From an uncultured Bacteroides sp. (GTDB taxonomy: Bacteria; Bacteroidota; Bacteroidia; Bacteroidales; Bacteroidaceae): a stretch of DNA of 33,968 nt. The notes under the pieces are model-generated. The model saw nothing but the letters and a program-made list of their open reading frames with translations. It was not told where the DNA came from and searched no databases. A program made the translations under genes and the position numbers. The stretch is from the NCBI GenBank assembly GCA_949285025.1, contig CASDXG010000021.1, positions 1 through 33,968 on the forward strand, written 5' to 3'. This document shows, one piece after another, positions 25,250-32,748 of this stretch (positions are counted from its first letter, which is position 1; each line of letters opens with the position of its first letter).

Positions 25250-26175
25250 GGATGTGTAGGAAGTAAATTTTCTATTAAAGAACGGTCTTCATGAAGTTGT
25301 GCAATCAAAGCTTCCATATTGGGAAAATGTTGCTCTTTACGGATAAAGTGCATCAGCTCTATGCGGATTTGCTGTTGATAGAGGTTGCCGGTGAAGTTAA
25401 GAATATGCACTTCTATGCTTAACCGGTTCCCGTTATTGACGGTGGGGCGATGACCGATGTTCAGCATTCCTTTGAAATATTCCTTTCCGATGCGGGCATA
25501 TACGGCGTAAACCCCTTCTTGCGGGATGAGCTTATCGGGGCAGGAGGGCGATAAATTGGCCGTGGGAAAGCCTAATTTACGTCCGAGCTTATAGCCGTCG
25601 ACTACAGTTCCGTCGAGAAAATAGGCGTAACCTAAGTATTGATTGGCTTTTTCTATGCAGCCTTTCTGCAAAAGATTGCGGATAACAGAGGAACTGATGG
25701 TGATGTTTTGATTGACTAATGCTTGTGCATGGACAATGTTGATGCCAAATTCGTCCCCATATCGGGTATAATCGCTGAATCCCTCGCTGCGGTTATGGCC
25801 GAAACGGTGGTCATGTCCGATAACTAATGCTCGCATATTGAATCGGTCTCGCAGGAATTTCATGAACTCGAACGCAGATAATTTGGATAATTCAATCGTG
25901 AAAGGCAGTATGATACAGTAGTCAGCATCCAGCGATTTTATCAGTTCTATTTTCTGTTGTGGGCACGATAATAATTGTGGACGGTATTCACTATGCATAA
26001 CTTCACGGGGATGTACAGGGAAAGTTATCAGCACTGTTTGCAGATTAGTTCCCTGTACAGCTCCTTTTAATTGTTCAATCAGATAGCGATGCCCCCGGTG
26101 GACGCCATCAAAGCAGCCGATTGTGATGGCGCACGGCAGGAAATCGTCCGGTATGTTATCCGTCAGTATGATCAT
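25246..26175 (-). CDS. ribF: Bifunctional riboflavin kinase / FAD synthetase
   Basis: The 309-aa cytosolic enzyme makes FMN and then FAD from riboflavin and ATP. The N-terminal nucleotidyltransferase domain shows GCFDGVHRGH at 20-29 with the HxGH motif, GHDHRFG, and ISSSVIR at about 160. The C-terminal flavokinase domain begins near residue 185 and shows KLGFPTANL. Length and layout are normal. Its start overlaps the stop of the upstream Ca2+-ATPase by 4 bases (ATGA), and its stop overlaps the next gene in the same way. Confidence 0.95.
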   Translation of the reverse strand: MIILTDNIPDDFLPCAITIGCFDGVHRGHRYLIEQLKGAVQGTNLQTVLITFPVHPREVMHSEYRPQLLSCPQQKIELIKSLDADYCIILPFTIELSKLSAFEFMKFLRDRFNMRALVIGHDHRFGHNRSEGFSDYTRYGDEFGINIVHAQALVNQNITISSSVIRNLLQKGCIEKANQYLGYAYFLDGTVVDGYKLGRKLGFPTANLSPSCPDKLIPQEGVYAVYARIGKEYFKGMLNIGHRPTVNNGNRLSIEVHILNFTGNLYQQQIRIELMHFIRKEQHFPNMEALIAQLHEDRSLIENLLPTHP

Positions 26176-28799
26176 TTTTTACTTATCCGTTTGATCCCTC
26201 GTATGATTTCTCCGAGCCACAGGACAAAAGAAGTGCTTCCGATAATGTAGAGCCATTCGCTGATGGATAATGGTTCGGTGCGGAAGACTTGTCCTCCGAA
26301 CGTTACGATGATAATCTGTCCTATAAGAATAATCAATGCTACCGTTAACATACCGAGAGCATGGCTGGCATCGCGGAATATGGAGTGATTTGTACCGAAT
26401 ACGCTTGCATTAAACAGATTCCAGAATTGCAGCATGACAAAAATGGTAAAGAATATGGTCAGATGATGGGTCGTCATGCCTCCGGGAAGGTTTTTGAAAT
26501 AGGTTAGCAATCCCATTAGAACGATGAGAAAACCGATGCCTACGCCAAAAATATTGTTGCGCATGGCCGGAGTAATGATGAAATCAGTACGTTTACGTGG
26601 CTTTTCTTTCATGACATCCATGCTGGGAGCTATGGAAGCTAAGGCCATAGCTGCAAATGTATCCATAATAAGATTGACCCAAAGCATTTGAGTAACGGTC
26701 AGAGGTAATTCTGTCCCGAAGAATGCTCCAAGTAGTACACTGAGTAATGCAACGACATTGATTGTGAGCTGGAAGACGATGAATCGTTGGATATTCTTGT
26801 ATAGAGACCGTCCCCACATGACTGCTGTTGCAATACTGTGGAAGGAGTCGTCAAGTAACGTGATGTCGCTTGCTTCTTTTGCAACGGATGTTCCGGTTCC
26901 CATGGAGAGACCTACTTGTGCATGGTTCAGTGCCGGTGCATCGTTTGTTCCATCGCCTGTTACTGCAACCACTGCACCTTTTTGTTGCAGGAGCTGCACC
27001 AGTCTTTGTTTATCCATAGGACGCGCCCTGCTCATGACTTTTAAGTCGAGGACACGGTTAAGAGCTTCTTCGTCGGACAATGCGGCAAATTCAGTACCTG
27101 TTATGCGGTTCCTTTCGGTATCTCCGGGTTGCCACAAACCTATTTGACGTGCAATTTCAGTCGCTGTTCCCGGAGTGTCTCCGGTTACTATTTTTACGCT
27201 AATGCCGGCAGACTGACATCTTTTTACGGCTTCGGGCACATCGGGACGGATAGGGTCGCTGATTGCGAAAATACCCAAGAATGTCATGCCATTTTCGTTT
27301 ACAAGTTCCTGGCAGTCTTCCGGCGCATTTTCAGGAACGTAACGATATGCTAATCCTAAAGTCCGCATAGCTTTGTTCTGGTAATTCAGAAGTTGTTCGT
27401 TGTATTGGGTTGTCTGCTCTGCGGTTAAATTGCATTTTGACATGATGATTTCGGGAGCTCCTTTTATATAGAGAATGCGTTTTTTCCGTACAGTTGAGTC
27501 GACTAAGGTAGCCATATATTTACGTTCGGTAGAGAATGTAAGTTGGTTTATGACTTTAGTCTGTTTACGCAGATGCATATAATCTTTTCCTTGTGCGTTA
27601 AGCCAAAGAAGGAGCGCTATTTCCGTAGGGTTTCCTACTCCGGAAGGTTTCTCGTTTTCTCCTTTCTCTTCAAGGAAGGCTGTGGAATTGGTCGCTATGT
27701 TTTCTTCTATCAGATCTGCATCATCTTCCGTAAGTTGGGTATCATACACTTGCATCAAGTTCTGAGTTAGCGTACCGGTCTTGTCTGTGCAGATGACCGT
27801 AATGGCACCCATTGTTTCGCAAGCGTGCATCTTTCGGACAAGATTGTTCGTTTTCAACATCCTTCGCATATTTAAAGCCAAGCTTAACGTGACGCTCATC
27901 GGAAGGCCTTCCGGCACTGCTACGACGATAAGTGTGACGGCCATCATGAAATACTTTAATACGATGCGGGCAATATCCATCCATTGATGCCAGTCGGTTA
28001 CAGTGTGAACAGACAGATAAGCATATAAATCTTTGGTTGTGAAAATAATAAAGGTGAGGGCGGCAATGGTAAATCCGACTTTTCCTATCAGGTTGGCTAA
28101 TTTGGTGAGTTGGATGTTTAGCGGGGTTTGCTCTTGAGATTGTTCAGTAGACTGGCGTGCTACTTTTCCTATTTCAGTAGCGTCTCCTACGCGTGTTACT
28201 TGCATTGTGCCATGCCCGTCGGTAACTGTTGTCCCCCGCATGACTGCATTTGAAGGATAAGTGGCTTCTTCATCAAAATGGGCCTCGTCTGTGGTTTTGT
28301 TGACCATTAGTTCTCCTGTCAGGCTTGATTCATTTACCTGGAGAGAAATCGCTTCAAGCAGTGTGCCGTCTGCCGGAATCTCTTCTCCGGTGTTTAGAAT
28401 TACAATATCACCGACAACAACATCTTTTCTTGGGATTTCATGTATCTTGTTGTCTCTTATGACAGTAACAGGGGTATCTTCATTCACAGCATTTAATAGA
28501 TCGAATTTCTTGTTTGCATCATATTCAAAGTAAAATCCGATACCGGTAGCGAGAAATATAGCGAAAAATATACCGATGGTTTCTGCATATTCATTCTCTA
28601 TTATAGAAATGATTAAGGAGAATACAGCTGCAACTAAAAGCACTTGTATGACAGGATCACGAAATTTTTCCAGGTAAAGTTTCCAAATGGATGGCCGTTT
28701 TGGAGGGGTAAGTAGGTTGGAACCATATTTTTCTCTGTTCTTAAGAACTTCTTGTGCAGATAATCCTGTCAACTGCGGTTTATTTGTTTGCTGAACCAT
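26172..28799 (-). CDS. P-type calcium-transporting ATPase (PMCA type)
   Basis: The 875-aa inner-membrane pump belongs to the P-type IIA/IIB ATPases. It has the actuator loop TGEL at 161-164 (usual TGES with the last residue changed), the M4 ion site PEGLP at 296-300 and the phosphorylation site D339 in DKTGTLT. The hinge GDGTNDAP is near 620 and the M6 ion site is WVNLIMDTFAA. It has ten membrane helices by pattern. The N- and D-containing M6 motif with a single Ca2+-site layout fits export of Ca2+. It heads the ATPase-ribF-CPBP operon and has its own -7 box. Confidence 0.92.
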   Translation of the reverse strand: MVQQTNKPQLTGLSAQEVLKNREKYGSNLLTPPKRPSIWKLYLEKFRDPVIQVLLVAAVFSLIISIIENEYAETIGIFFAIFLATGIGFYFEYDANKKFDLLNAVNEDTPVTVIRDNKIHEIPRKDVVVGDIVILNTGEEIPADGTLLEAISLQVNESSLTGELMVNKTTDEAHFDEEATYPSNAVMRGTTVTDGHGTMQVTRVGDATEIGKVARQSTEQSQEQTPLNIQLTKLANLIGKVGFTIAALTFIIFTTKDLYAYLSVHTVTDWHQWMDIARIVLKYFMMAVTLIVVAVPEGLPMSVTLSLALNMRRMLKTNNLVRKMHACETMGAITVICTDKTGTLTQNLMQVYDTQLTEDDADLIEENIATNSTAFLEEKGENEKPSGVGNPTEIALLLWLNAQGKDYMHLRKQTKVINQLTFSTERKYMATLVDSTVRKKRILYIKGAPEIIMSKCNLTAEQTTQYNEQLLNYQNKAMRTLGLAYRYVPENAPEDCQELVNENGMTFLGIFAISDPIRPDVPEAVKRCQSAGISVKIVTGDTPGTATEIARQIGLWQPGDTERNRITGTEFAALSDEEALNRVLDLKVMSRARPMDKQRLVQLLQQKGAVVAVTGDGTNDAPALNHAQVGLSMGTGTSVAKEASDITLLDDSFHSIATAVMWGRSLYKNIQRFIVFQLTINVVALLSVLLGAFFGTELPLTVTQMLWVNLIMDTFAAMALASIAPSMDVMKEKPRKRTDFIITPAMRNNIFGVGIGFLIVLMGLLTYFKNLPGGMTTHHLTIFFTIFVMLQFWNLFNASVFGTNHSIFRDASHALGMLTVALIILIGQIIIVTFGGQVFRTEPLSISEWLYIIGSTSFVLWLGEIIRGIKRISKK

Positions 28800-28830
28800 A
28801 ATTCTTGATTTTGTAAATATTTAAGTTACG

Positions 28831-28838
28831 CAAAAATA
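28831..28838 (-). promoter_or_regulatory. -7 element of the Ca2+-ATPase operon
   Basis: The minus strand reads TATTTTTG (perfect), about 32 bases before the start codon. A -33 box is not evident. Confidence 0.58.
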
Positions 28839-28900
28839 CAATATATCTCAATACAATTGCGGAATTTGGCATTTTTTTATTAATTTTCTTGCTCTAAAAG

Positions 28901-28931
28901 TTGTATATTCCGAGTAAAAATGCTATTTTTG
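28901..28931 (+). promoter_or_regulatory. Promoter of tRNA(CAT)
   Basis: TTG (28901-28903), a 20-base spacer and TATTTTTG (28924-28931, perfect). Initiation near 28938 is about 23 bases ahead of the tRNA. Confidence 0.65.
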
Positions 28932-28960
28932 CATCGGTTTTCCAATGAGGGAAATTTGTA

Positions 28961-29034
28961 GGACTTGTAGCTCAGTTGGTTAGAGCAACAGACTCATAAT
29001 CTGGAGGTCCCAGGTTCAAGCCCTGGCTGGTCCA
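28961..29034 (+). tRNA. tRNA with anticodon CAT (elongator Met, or Ile2 after lysidine)
   Basis: A 74-base cloverleaf. The acceptor arms are GGACTTG and CTGGTCC with discriminator A. The D arm is GCTCAGTTGGTTAGAGC, the anticodon loop CTCATAA, and the T arm CCAGG-TTCAAGC-CCTGG. The acceptor stem has one U-U mismatch (positions 6-67). CCA is not encoded. The CAT anticodon cannot by itself separate elongator Met from Ile2; it is not an initiator because the acceptor 1-72 pair is G-C and the anticodon stem lacks three G-C pairs. Its 3' end borders the mobile element. Confidence 0.92.
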
Positions 29035-29046
29035 CTTTAATAGTCA

Positions 29047-29080
29047 AGCACTTACAAAGATTTGTAGGTGCTTTTTCTTT
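29047..29080 (+). terminator. Rho-independent terminator after tRNA(CAT)
   Basis: AGCACTTACAAA pairs with TTTGTAGGTGCT (one G-U) around GA, followed by TTTTCTTT. Confidence 0.82.
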
Positions 29081-29086
29081 TATATG

Positions 29087-29210
29087 GTGACCTTCAGGTG
29101 ACCTTTTTGAAGCAAAACTCTATAATAGTGACCTTCTGCAATTTCATAAAATTACAGAGAGTTTTTATAGATTTTTAAACAAAAGGGAATAAATGAATTA
29201 AGCGACCTTC
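29087..29210 (+). repeat. Cluster of GTGACCTTY repeats beside the tRNA
   Basis: Copies are at 29087-29095 (GTGACCTTC), 29098-29106 (GTGACCTTT), 29128-29136 (GTGACCTTC) and 29202-29210 (GCGACCTTC), all in the same direction but irregularly spaced. This resembles the arm-type sites bound by tyrosine integrases or excisionases next to an attachment site. Apart from these repeats, the 210 bases between tRNA and first gene hold nothing recognisable. Confidence 0.6.
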
Positions 29211-29246
29211 AACACCACGTTACTCATCAGATGATGTTTCAGTTAT

Positions 29247-29720
29247 CTATTTGGAAAGTTTTCCAAGATGTTCTTGAATCTTTTCTTCCGTTTCTCCGTA
29301 ATATGTAATTTCCCAGAGCAATCCGGCAGTTAATTCTTGTAAGGTAATGGCTACATCTTCATCAATGTGAATTTTCATACCTAACAGGGCAGACCAAGGA
29401 GAGTAACTTGCCACTGGATAATAATTGCTGTCTTCATCTTTTGGATCATAAACAGAACAGTTCATATCAATCATCGGTGAGCATCCTTCCCATCTTGAAG
29501 CCAAATAAATGGCATATTGAGATTCTGAAACATCATACTTCTGAAGGGTTTGATATATACTGCGATAAGTCTCCCAATTGGCGTGTTGTGCTTGTTTCGG
29601 CTGATTCCTTTGATACAGGGCTTTAAAGTCAGGTAAGATGTCATCAAAGTCAAACCATGTCAGCAACGATTTGAATGTCAGTTGTTCCATCATGAAGTTT
29701 TTTGAATTATAAGATTTCAT
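29247..29720 (-). CDS. Unrecognised 157-aa protein of the mobile element
   Basis: I do not recognise the family. The protein is soluble, acidic and rich in Trp, Tyr and Phe (LTFKSLLTWFDFDDILPDF near the start; SPWSALLGMKIHIDEDV and LLWEITYYGETEEKI in the second half), without signal peptide or membrane helix. This composition recalls small immunity or DUF proteins of Bacteroides mobile elements. It lies 19 bases after the S41 protease gene and is probably co-transcribed. An alternative start is the ATG at 29693. Confidence 0.7.
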   Translation of the reverse strand: MKSYNSKNFMMEQLTFKSLLTWFDFDDILPDFKALYQRNQPKQAQHANWETYRSIYQTLQKYDVSESQYAIYLASRWEGCSPMIDMNCSVYDPKDEDSNYYPVASYSPWSALLGMKIHIDEDVAITLQELTAGLLWEITYYGETEEKIQEHLGKLSK

Positions 29721-29739
29721 ACTGATTAAAGCGACTCAA

Positions 29740-31158
29740 CTATTTTCCTGATTTATCTTTTTCTATCCAATCCAAGGCTGTTTTAAAAGCATCTTTTTTA
29801 TCCTCCCAGGGAAGGGTTTCAGCCACTTCTATATCCGGACTGATTCCCTCTCCTTCGCTCCACGTAACGCCATCCGGCAAAATATACGGGGTTTGTGTTG
29901 CCAACTTAAATTCTATACCATGAGAAGTTCTAAATTTAAATGCCATACTGCCACAGTCGCCTCCAGTGCGCCTGCCTATTACCGTTACATTTGGCTGCAC
30001 TTTTAATAAAGCGGTTAATTTTTCTGCTCCTGAAGAAGTAAATTCGTCTATCAGAACTAACAATTTACCTTTATAGCTTCTGGAGATATCAGGTTCTATC
30101 GTTATCTTGTCGATAGTGACAGATTTGGAAATGAGATAGGAAGCAATTGAAAAAACATTGCCTCCCTTCCCTCCCGGATTTTTTTGCAAATCCAAGATGA
30201 GATAAGGACATTCAAATGTACTATCAGCTTGACTGCAAAAGTATTCTACGCTTCCAGACCCGAAATGAGGTATTCTGATATAACCTATGTTGTCCCATCT
30301 TTTCAGCACCTTAGCTAACAATAAAGATACTCTTTGTTTCATGCCTTGCAAAGATACTTCTGCACTGTCTTGTGCGACCTTTTGAGGCTTCTCGTGCCTA
30401 TCCTTTTCCTCATAAAGGGGAATAAATACTTCAAAAACAGAGTCTCCTCGTAAGATAGTTGCCCGCTTACTAGTATCTACATCAGATTTGAATATGTTTA
30501 CTGCCGCCAATTTTTTTCTTGCCAAATAAGTAGAACCAGCAGTATATGCCAATTGCTTCTTGATGTAGTCTGCTGTAATAATGCCATCTATGGCGATAAT
30601 CAAATCCTTTTGTCGCAAGTTCATTATGTCGCTTGAAATCCATACAGAATCATTTCGGGTTACTAAAGGCACAGCACTTCTATACATTGAGAAGAAAGGA
30701 ATAGTGTGCATATTCCTTAAGTTCGTAAAATATTGTAATAGGATCAGTCCATATTGTTGTGCATCTTCTACTTTTGAAACCTTTTCTTTATATTCGACAT
30801 TCAGTTTTTGCAAGTCAATCTTTTTACGATTAGCTATTTCTTGATAATTGTCGTTTACAATTTCAATTATCTCGTTGAAATCCTCTTGGCATTGTTTAGG
30901 AGATAAACAGAGTTCCGAGATATAACATGACTGAGGTTTACGTACAATTTTGAACCATAAATCATGGGATTTATAATTCTCATACAATTTCCATATGCAT
31001 AAGCTCATGACGACCAATGAAAGAATCACTCCCAAACAGGAAAGCAGCATCCTCTTCTTCTTTTTAGCGATACGATATACGCAATACAAGCCGATGACTA
31101 CCGACAGGAGAGTCAGGATAATGTTCGTAATGTTGTAGATATTGAGAAAACTGTTCAT
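29740..31158 (-). CDS. Membrane-anchored S41-family peptidase
   Basis: The 472-aa protein has two N-terminal membrane helices (about 8-30 and 38-57) joined by a Lys/Arg-rich loop. An extracytoplasmic region and a C-terminal S41 (tail-specific protease) fold follow. Visible S41 marks are DLQKNPGGKGG, the candidate nucleophile S376 in FTSSGAE, RTGGDCGS and EGEGISPDIEV. The lysine that forms the Ser-Lys dyad of CtpA/Prc, expected about 25 residues after the serine, is Asp401 here. The protein is therefore closer to the tricorn/S41B type or is altered. No PDZ domain is obvious. It sits within mobile-element cargo, 76 bases after the 42-aa microprotein gene. Confidence 0.82.
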   Translation of the reverse strand: MNSFLNIYNITNIILTLLSVVIGLYCVYRIAKKKKRMLLSCLGVILSLVVMSLCIWKLYENYKSHDLWFKIVRKPQSCYISELCLSPKQCQEDFNEIIEIVNDNYQEIANRKKIDLQKLNVEYKEKVSKVEDAQQYGLILLQYFTNLRNMHTIPFFSMYRSAVPLVTRNDSVWISSDIMNLRQKDLIIAIDGIITADYIKKQLAYTAGSTYLARKKLAAVNIFKSDVDTSKRATILRGDSVFEVFIPLYEEKDRHEKPQKVAQDSAEVSLQGMKQRVSLLLAKVLKRWDNIGYIRIPHFGSGSVEYFCSQADSTFECPYLILDLQKNPGGKGGNVFSIASYLISKSVTIDKITIEPDISRSYKGKLLVLIDEFTSSGAEKLTALLKVQPNVTVIGRRTGGDCGSMAFKFRTSHGIEFKLATQTPYILPDGVTWSEGEGISPDIEVAETLPWEDKKDAFKTALDWIEKDKSGK

Positions 31159-31234
31159 ACTAACAACTTATTGGATAAGTAATACGGTTGCTCCTAGATA
31201 AAAATCCTTTCAAAAGCAACCGTATCAATAAAGA

Positions 31235-31363
31235 TTAATCGAAACTATTCATCATATCTTCAATAGCTTCTTGAAGTTCATCTTCAGAATCACAATTACC
31301 AAACATCATGCCAATAATTGCTTGTTCCTCATCATCATAATTTAAATAATCATTCTTTCTCAT
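31235..31363 (-). CDS. 42-residue acidic microprotein
   Basis: The frame begins MRKNDYLNYDDEEQAIIG and ends EAIEDMMNSFD. It is strongly acidic (about one third Asp/Glu, two basic residues), with one Cys and no signal peptide. Its ATG overlaps the last 14 bases of the upstream UDG-like gene, the geometry of translational coupling. Composition is protein-like, with acidic amphipathic helices, and the stop is natural. No family is recognised. It could be an inhibitor/antitoxin-like partner of a neighbouring protein or a leaderless peptide product. Confidence 0.6.
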   Translation of the reverse strand: MRKNDYLNYDDEEQAIIGMMFGNCDSEDELQEAIEDMMNSFD

Positions 31364-32075
31364 TGCTTTCAGATTTTATGTTAGGAAATACATAATTCAT
31401 ATAGTTAATCAATTTTTCTCCCTCAGTCCAATCATAAGCACTAGGATGACAACTATTTAGGACAATACACGATTTTTCACGCAAGGCGATAGTATACAGA
31501 TATTTATCATCTAAATTATTCATAACATCTAAATATTTTCCTTGATAAAGATCGTATAAATGCTTTCCGACCTTTCCCCATGCAATAATTACATCAGGAA
31601 GAGCCGGTAATCCTGTTAGCATTTCTTCAAAAGCTAAATCATTTTCTTTATCTTTCGTAATCCAACTGATGTCGGCACTTTTTTGAGGTAGAAAGTATTG
31701 GACATAATTATAGAAAGCTATCTTATTCCAAAATGATTCTCTTGAAAGATTAAAATATTTGCACATAAACTCAGAAAACTTACTATAAGCTTTTCGTTCA
31801 ATCCCATCTAAGAATCTTTGAATTTCACACTTTGTATTTAATGCCAGCCCTTTATCTTTCCAGTCGCGTGGAAAAGTTTCCTGTATTTCATCCATATGAG
31901 GGCAATCTAATATCAACTCTTTACATCCGTTTACAGATAATGTGCAGTTTATGAAGCATAATTCGTCTTTATGAGGGCAATCATGGCTATGCCCCAAAAC
32001 TAAAGGTAATTTACCATCTTGTAGTCCTTGTTTGTAGGAATTTCCTATAAAAGGTTCAAAAACTATGTGTTTCAT
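31350..32075 (-). CDS. Uracil-DNA-glycosylase-fold-like protein
   Basis: The 241-aa soluble protein resembles the UDG-like superfamily. LPLVLGHSHDC at about 23-33 stands where active-site motif 1 would be. FYNYVQYFLP is at 121-130 and DVIIAWGKVG at 161-170 (core strand). The C-terminal motif NSCHPSAYDW contains His210. This pattern fits the group of short UDG-like proteins with unproven activity rather than a housekeeping Ung. Several Cys/His pairs (CPHKDELC, DCPHMDE) could bind metal. It overlaps the preceding small membrane-protein gene by 4 bases and the microprotein gene by 14. A nucleic-acid or nucleotide-sensing role is an inference. Confidence 0.7.
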   Translation of the reverse strand: MKHIVFEPFIGNSYKQGLQDGKLPLVLGHSHDCPHKDELCFINCTLSVNGCKELILDCPHMDEIQETFPRDWKDKGLALNTKCEIQRFLDGIERKAYSKFSEFMCKYFNLSRESFWNKIAFYNYVQYFLPQKSADISWITKDKENDLAFEEMLTGLPALPDVIIAWGKVGKHLYDLYQGKYLDVMNNLDDKYLYTIALREKSCIVLNSCHPSAYDWTEGEKLINYMNYVFPNIKSESNEKE

Positions 32076-32392
32076 ATTTCCCTATTTTTTAAAAGTTTAT
32101 AAATCCCAAATCCAGCTCCCGCTGCGGCTATCCCAATCCCTACAATTGGAATAGCACCTAACACTAAAGTGCCTGTTGCCATTCCTCCACCTCCGGCAGC
32201 TAAAGCACCGCCACCTAACCATGCCGTAGCCGCATTGGTAGCTGCAGCACCCGATAACATTGAAATAGCAGTTCCCGTAGATGCCGTTCCAAATGTTGTT
32301 GCAATACCCATTGCAGCCGTTTGACCGCCTACGCTAATTGCAGTTCCTGTGCCAATTGTGGCTGCGGAGCCAATTAATTCTTTCTTTTTCAT
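32072..32392 (-). CDS. Gly/Ala-rich small membrane protein
   Basis: The 106-aa protein is almost wholly Gly, Ala, Thr, Ser and Ile/Val after a basic start (MKKKELIGSA). It includes WLGGGALAAGGGGMATG and a hydrophobic C-terminal helix ending in IYKLLKNREI. Repeated small-x-x-x-small spacing resembles glycine-zipper, pore-forming or bacteriocin-like membrane peptides. I see no cleavable signal peptide. It heads the cargo operon and its stop overlaps the UDG-like start by 4 bases, so the two are probably made together. A membrane-acting effector is a hypothesis; a structural membrane protein is equally possible. Confidence 0.72.
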   Translation of the reverse strand: MKKKELIGSAATIGTGTAISVGGQTAAMGIATTFGTASTGTAISMLSGAAATNAATAWLGGGALAAGGGGMATGTLVLGAIPIVGIGIAAAGAGFGIYKLLKNREI

Positions 32393-32413
32393 AAAATTAT
32401 TTTTTGTTTTACG

Positions 32414-32421
32414 CGAAGATA
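32414..32421 (-). promoter_or_regulatory. Possible -7 element of the cargo operon
   Basis: The minus strand reads TATCTTCG (one mismatch to TAnnTTTG), 22 bases before the membrane-protein start. Confidence 0.4.
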
Positions 32422-32637
32422 TGACTTAAAGAACTAATACGCAAGTGCCTGATTAACAGTTATTAATACGTTCGTGCTTTGGACGGTTTGCAAGGGTTTA
32501 TACCCTTAATACTTCCAAAAAATTATTTGCTAAAAACTTATAATATATTTATAATCAACTATTTAAGCTGCACAAGGATGCTCAATCTTAAAAAATACCG
32601 TCAACCTTAATTAATAAATTAAAAAATATTTTAACTA

Positions 32638-32715
32638 TCTCTATAAAACTATTCAGACGTAATTCCATTCTCTATAAAACATAATGAACACTATGTCTCT
32701 ACGTAATTCCATTCT
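32638..32715 (+). repeat. Interleaved direct repeats after the mobilization genes
   Basis: TCTCTATAAAAC occurs at 32638-32649 and 32669-32680. ACGTAATTCCATTCT occurs at 32657-32671 and 32701-32715. The two families overlap by three bases at 32669-32671, as if a ~40-base unit had been duplicated and diverged. Confidence 0.7.
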
Positions 32716-32748
32716 AAAAAATTTATTAAATAGACTTTATTAGCACTT

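Larger units (their letters stand above)
32393..32748. other. AT-rich spacer between cargo operon and mobilization genes
   Basis: No gene is visible in these 356 bases. They hold the weak promoter above, a small perfect hairpin (AAGGGT/ACCCTT, 32492-32507), and interleaved direct repeats near the end of the MobC-like gene. The strong AT bias suggests a regulatory or transfer-related region. Confidence 0.55.

Noticed and set aside
29087-29210. GTGACCTTY repeats as a CRISPR array
   Set aside because: Units are only 9 bases, irregularly spaced and without spacers of even size.
29708-29739. Separate short coding frame between the S41 and 157-aa genes
   Set aside because: The gap is too short and has no start codon context of its own.
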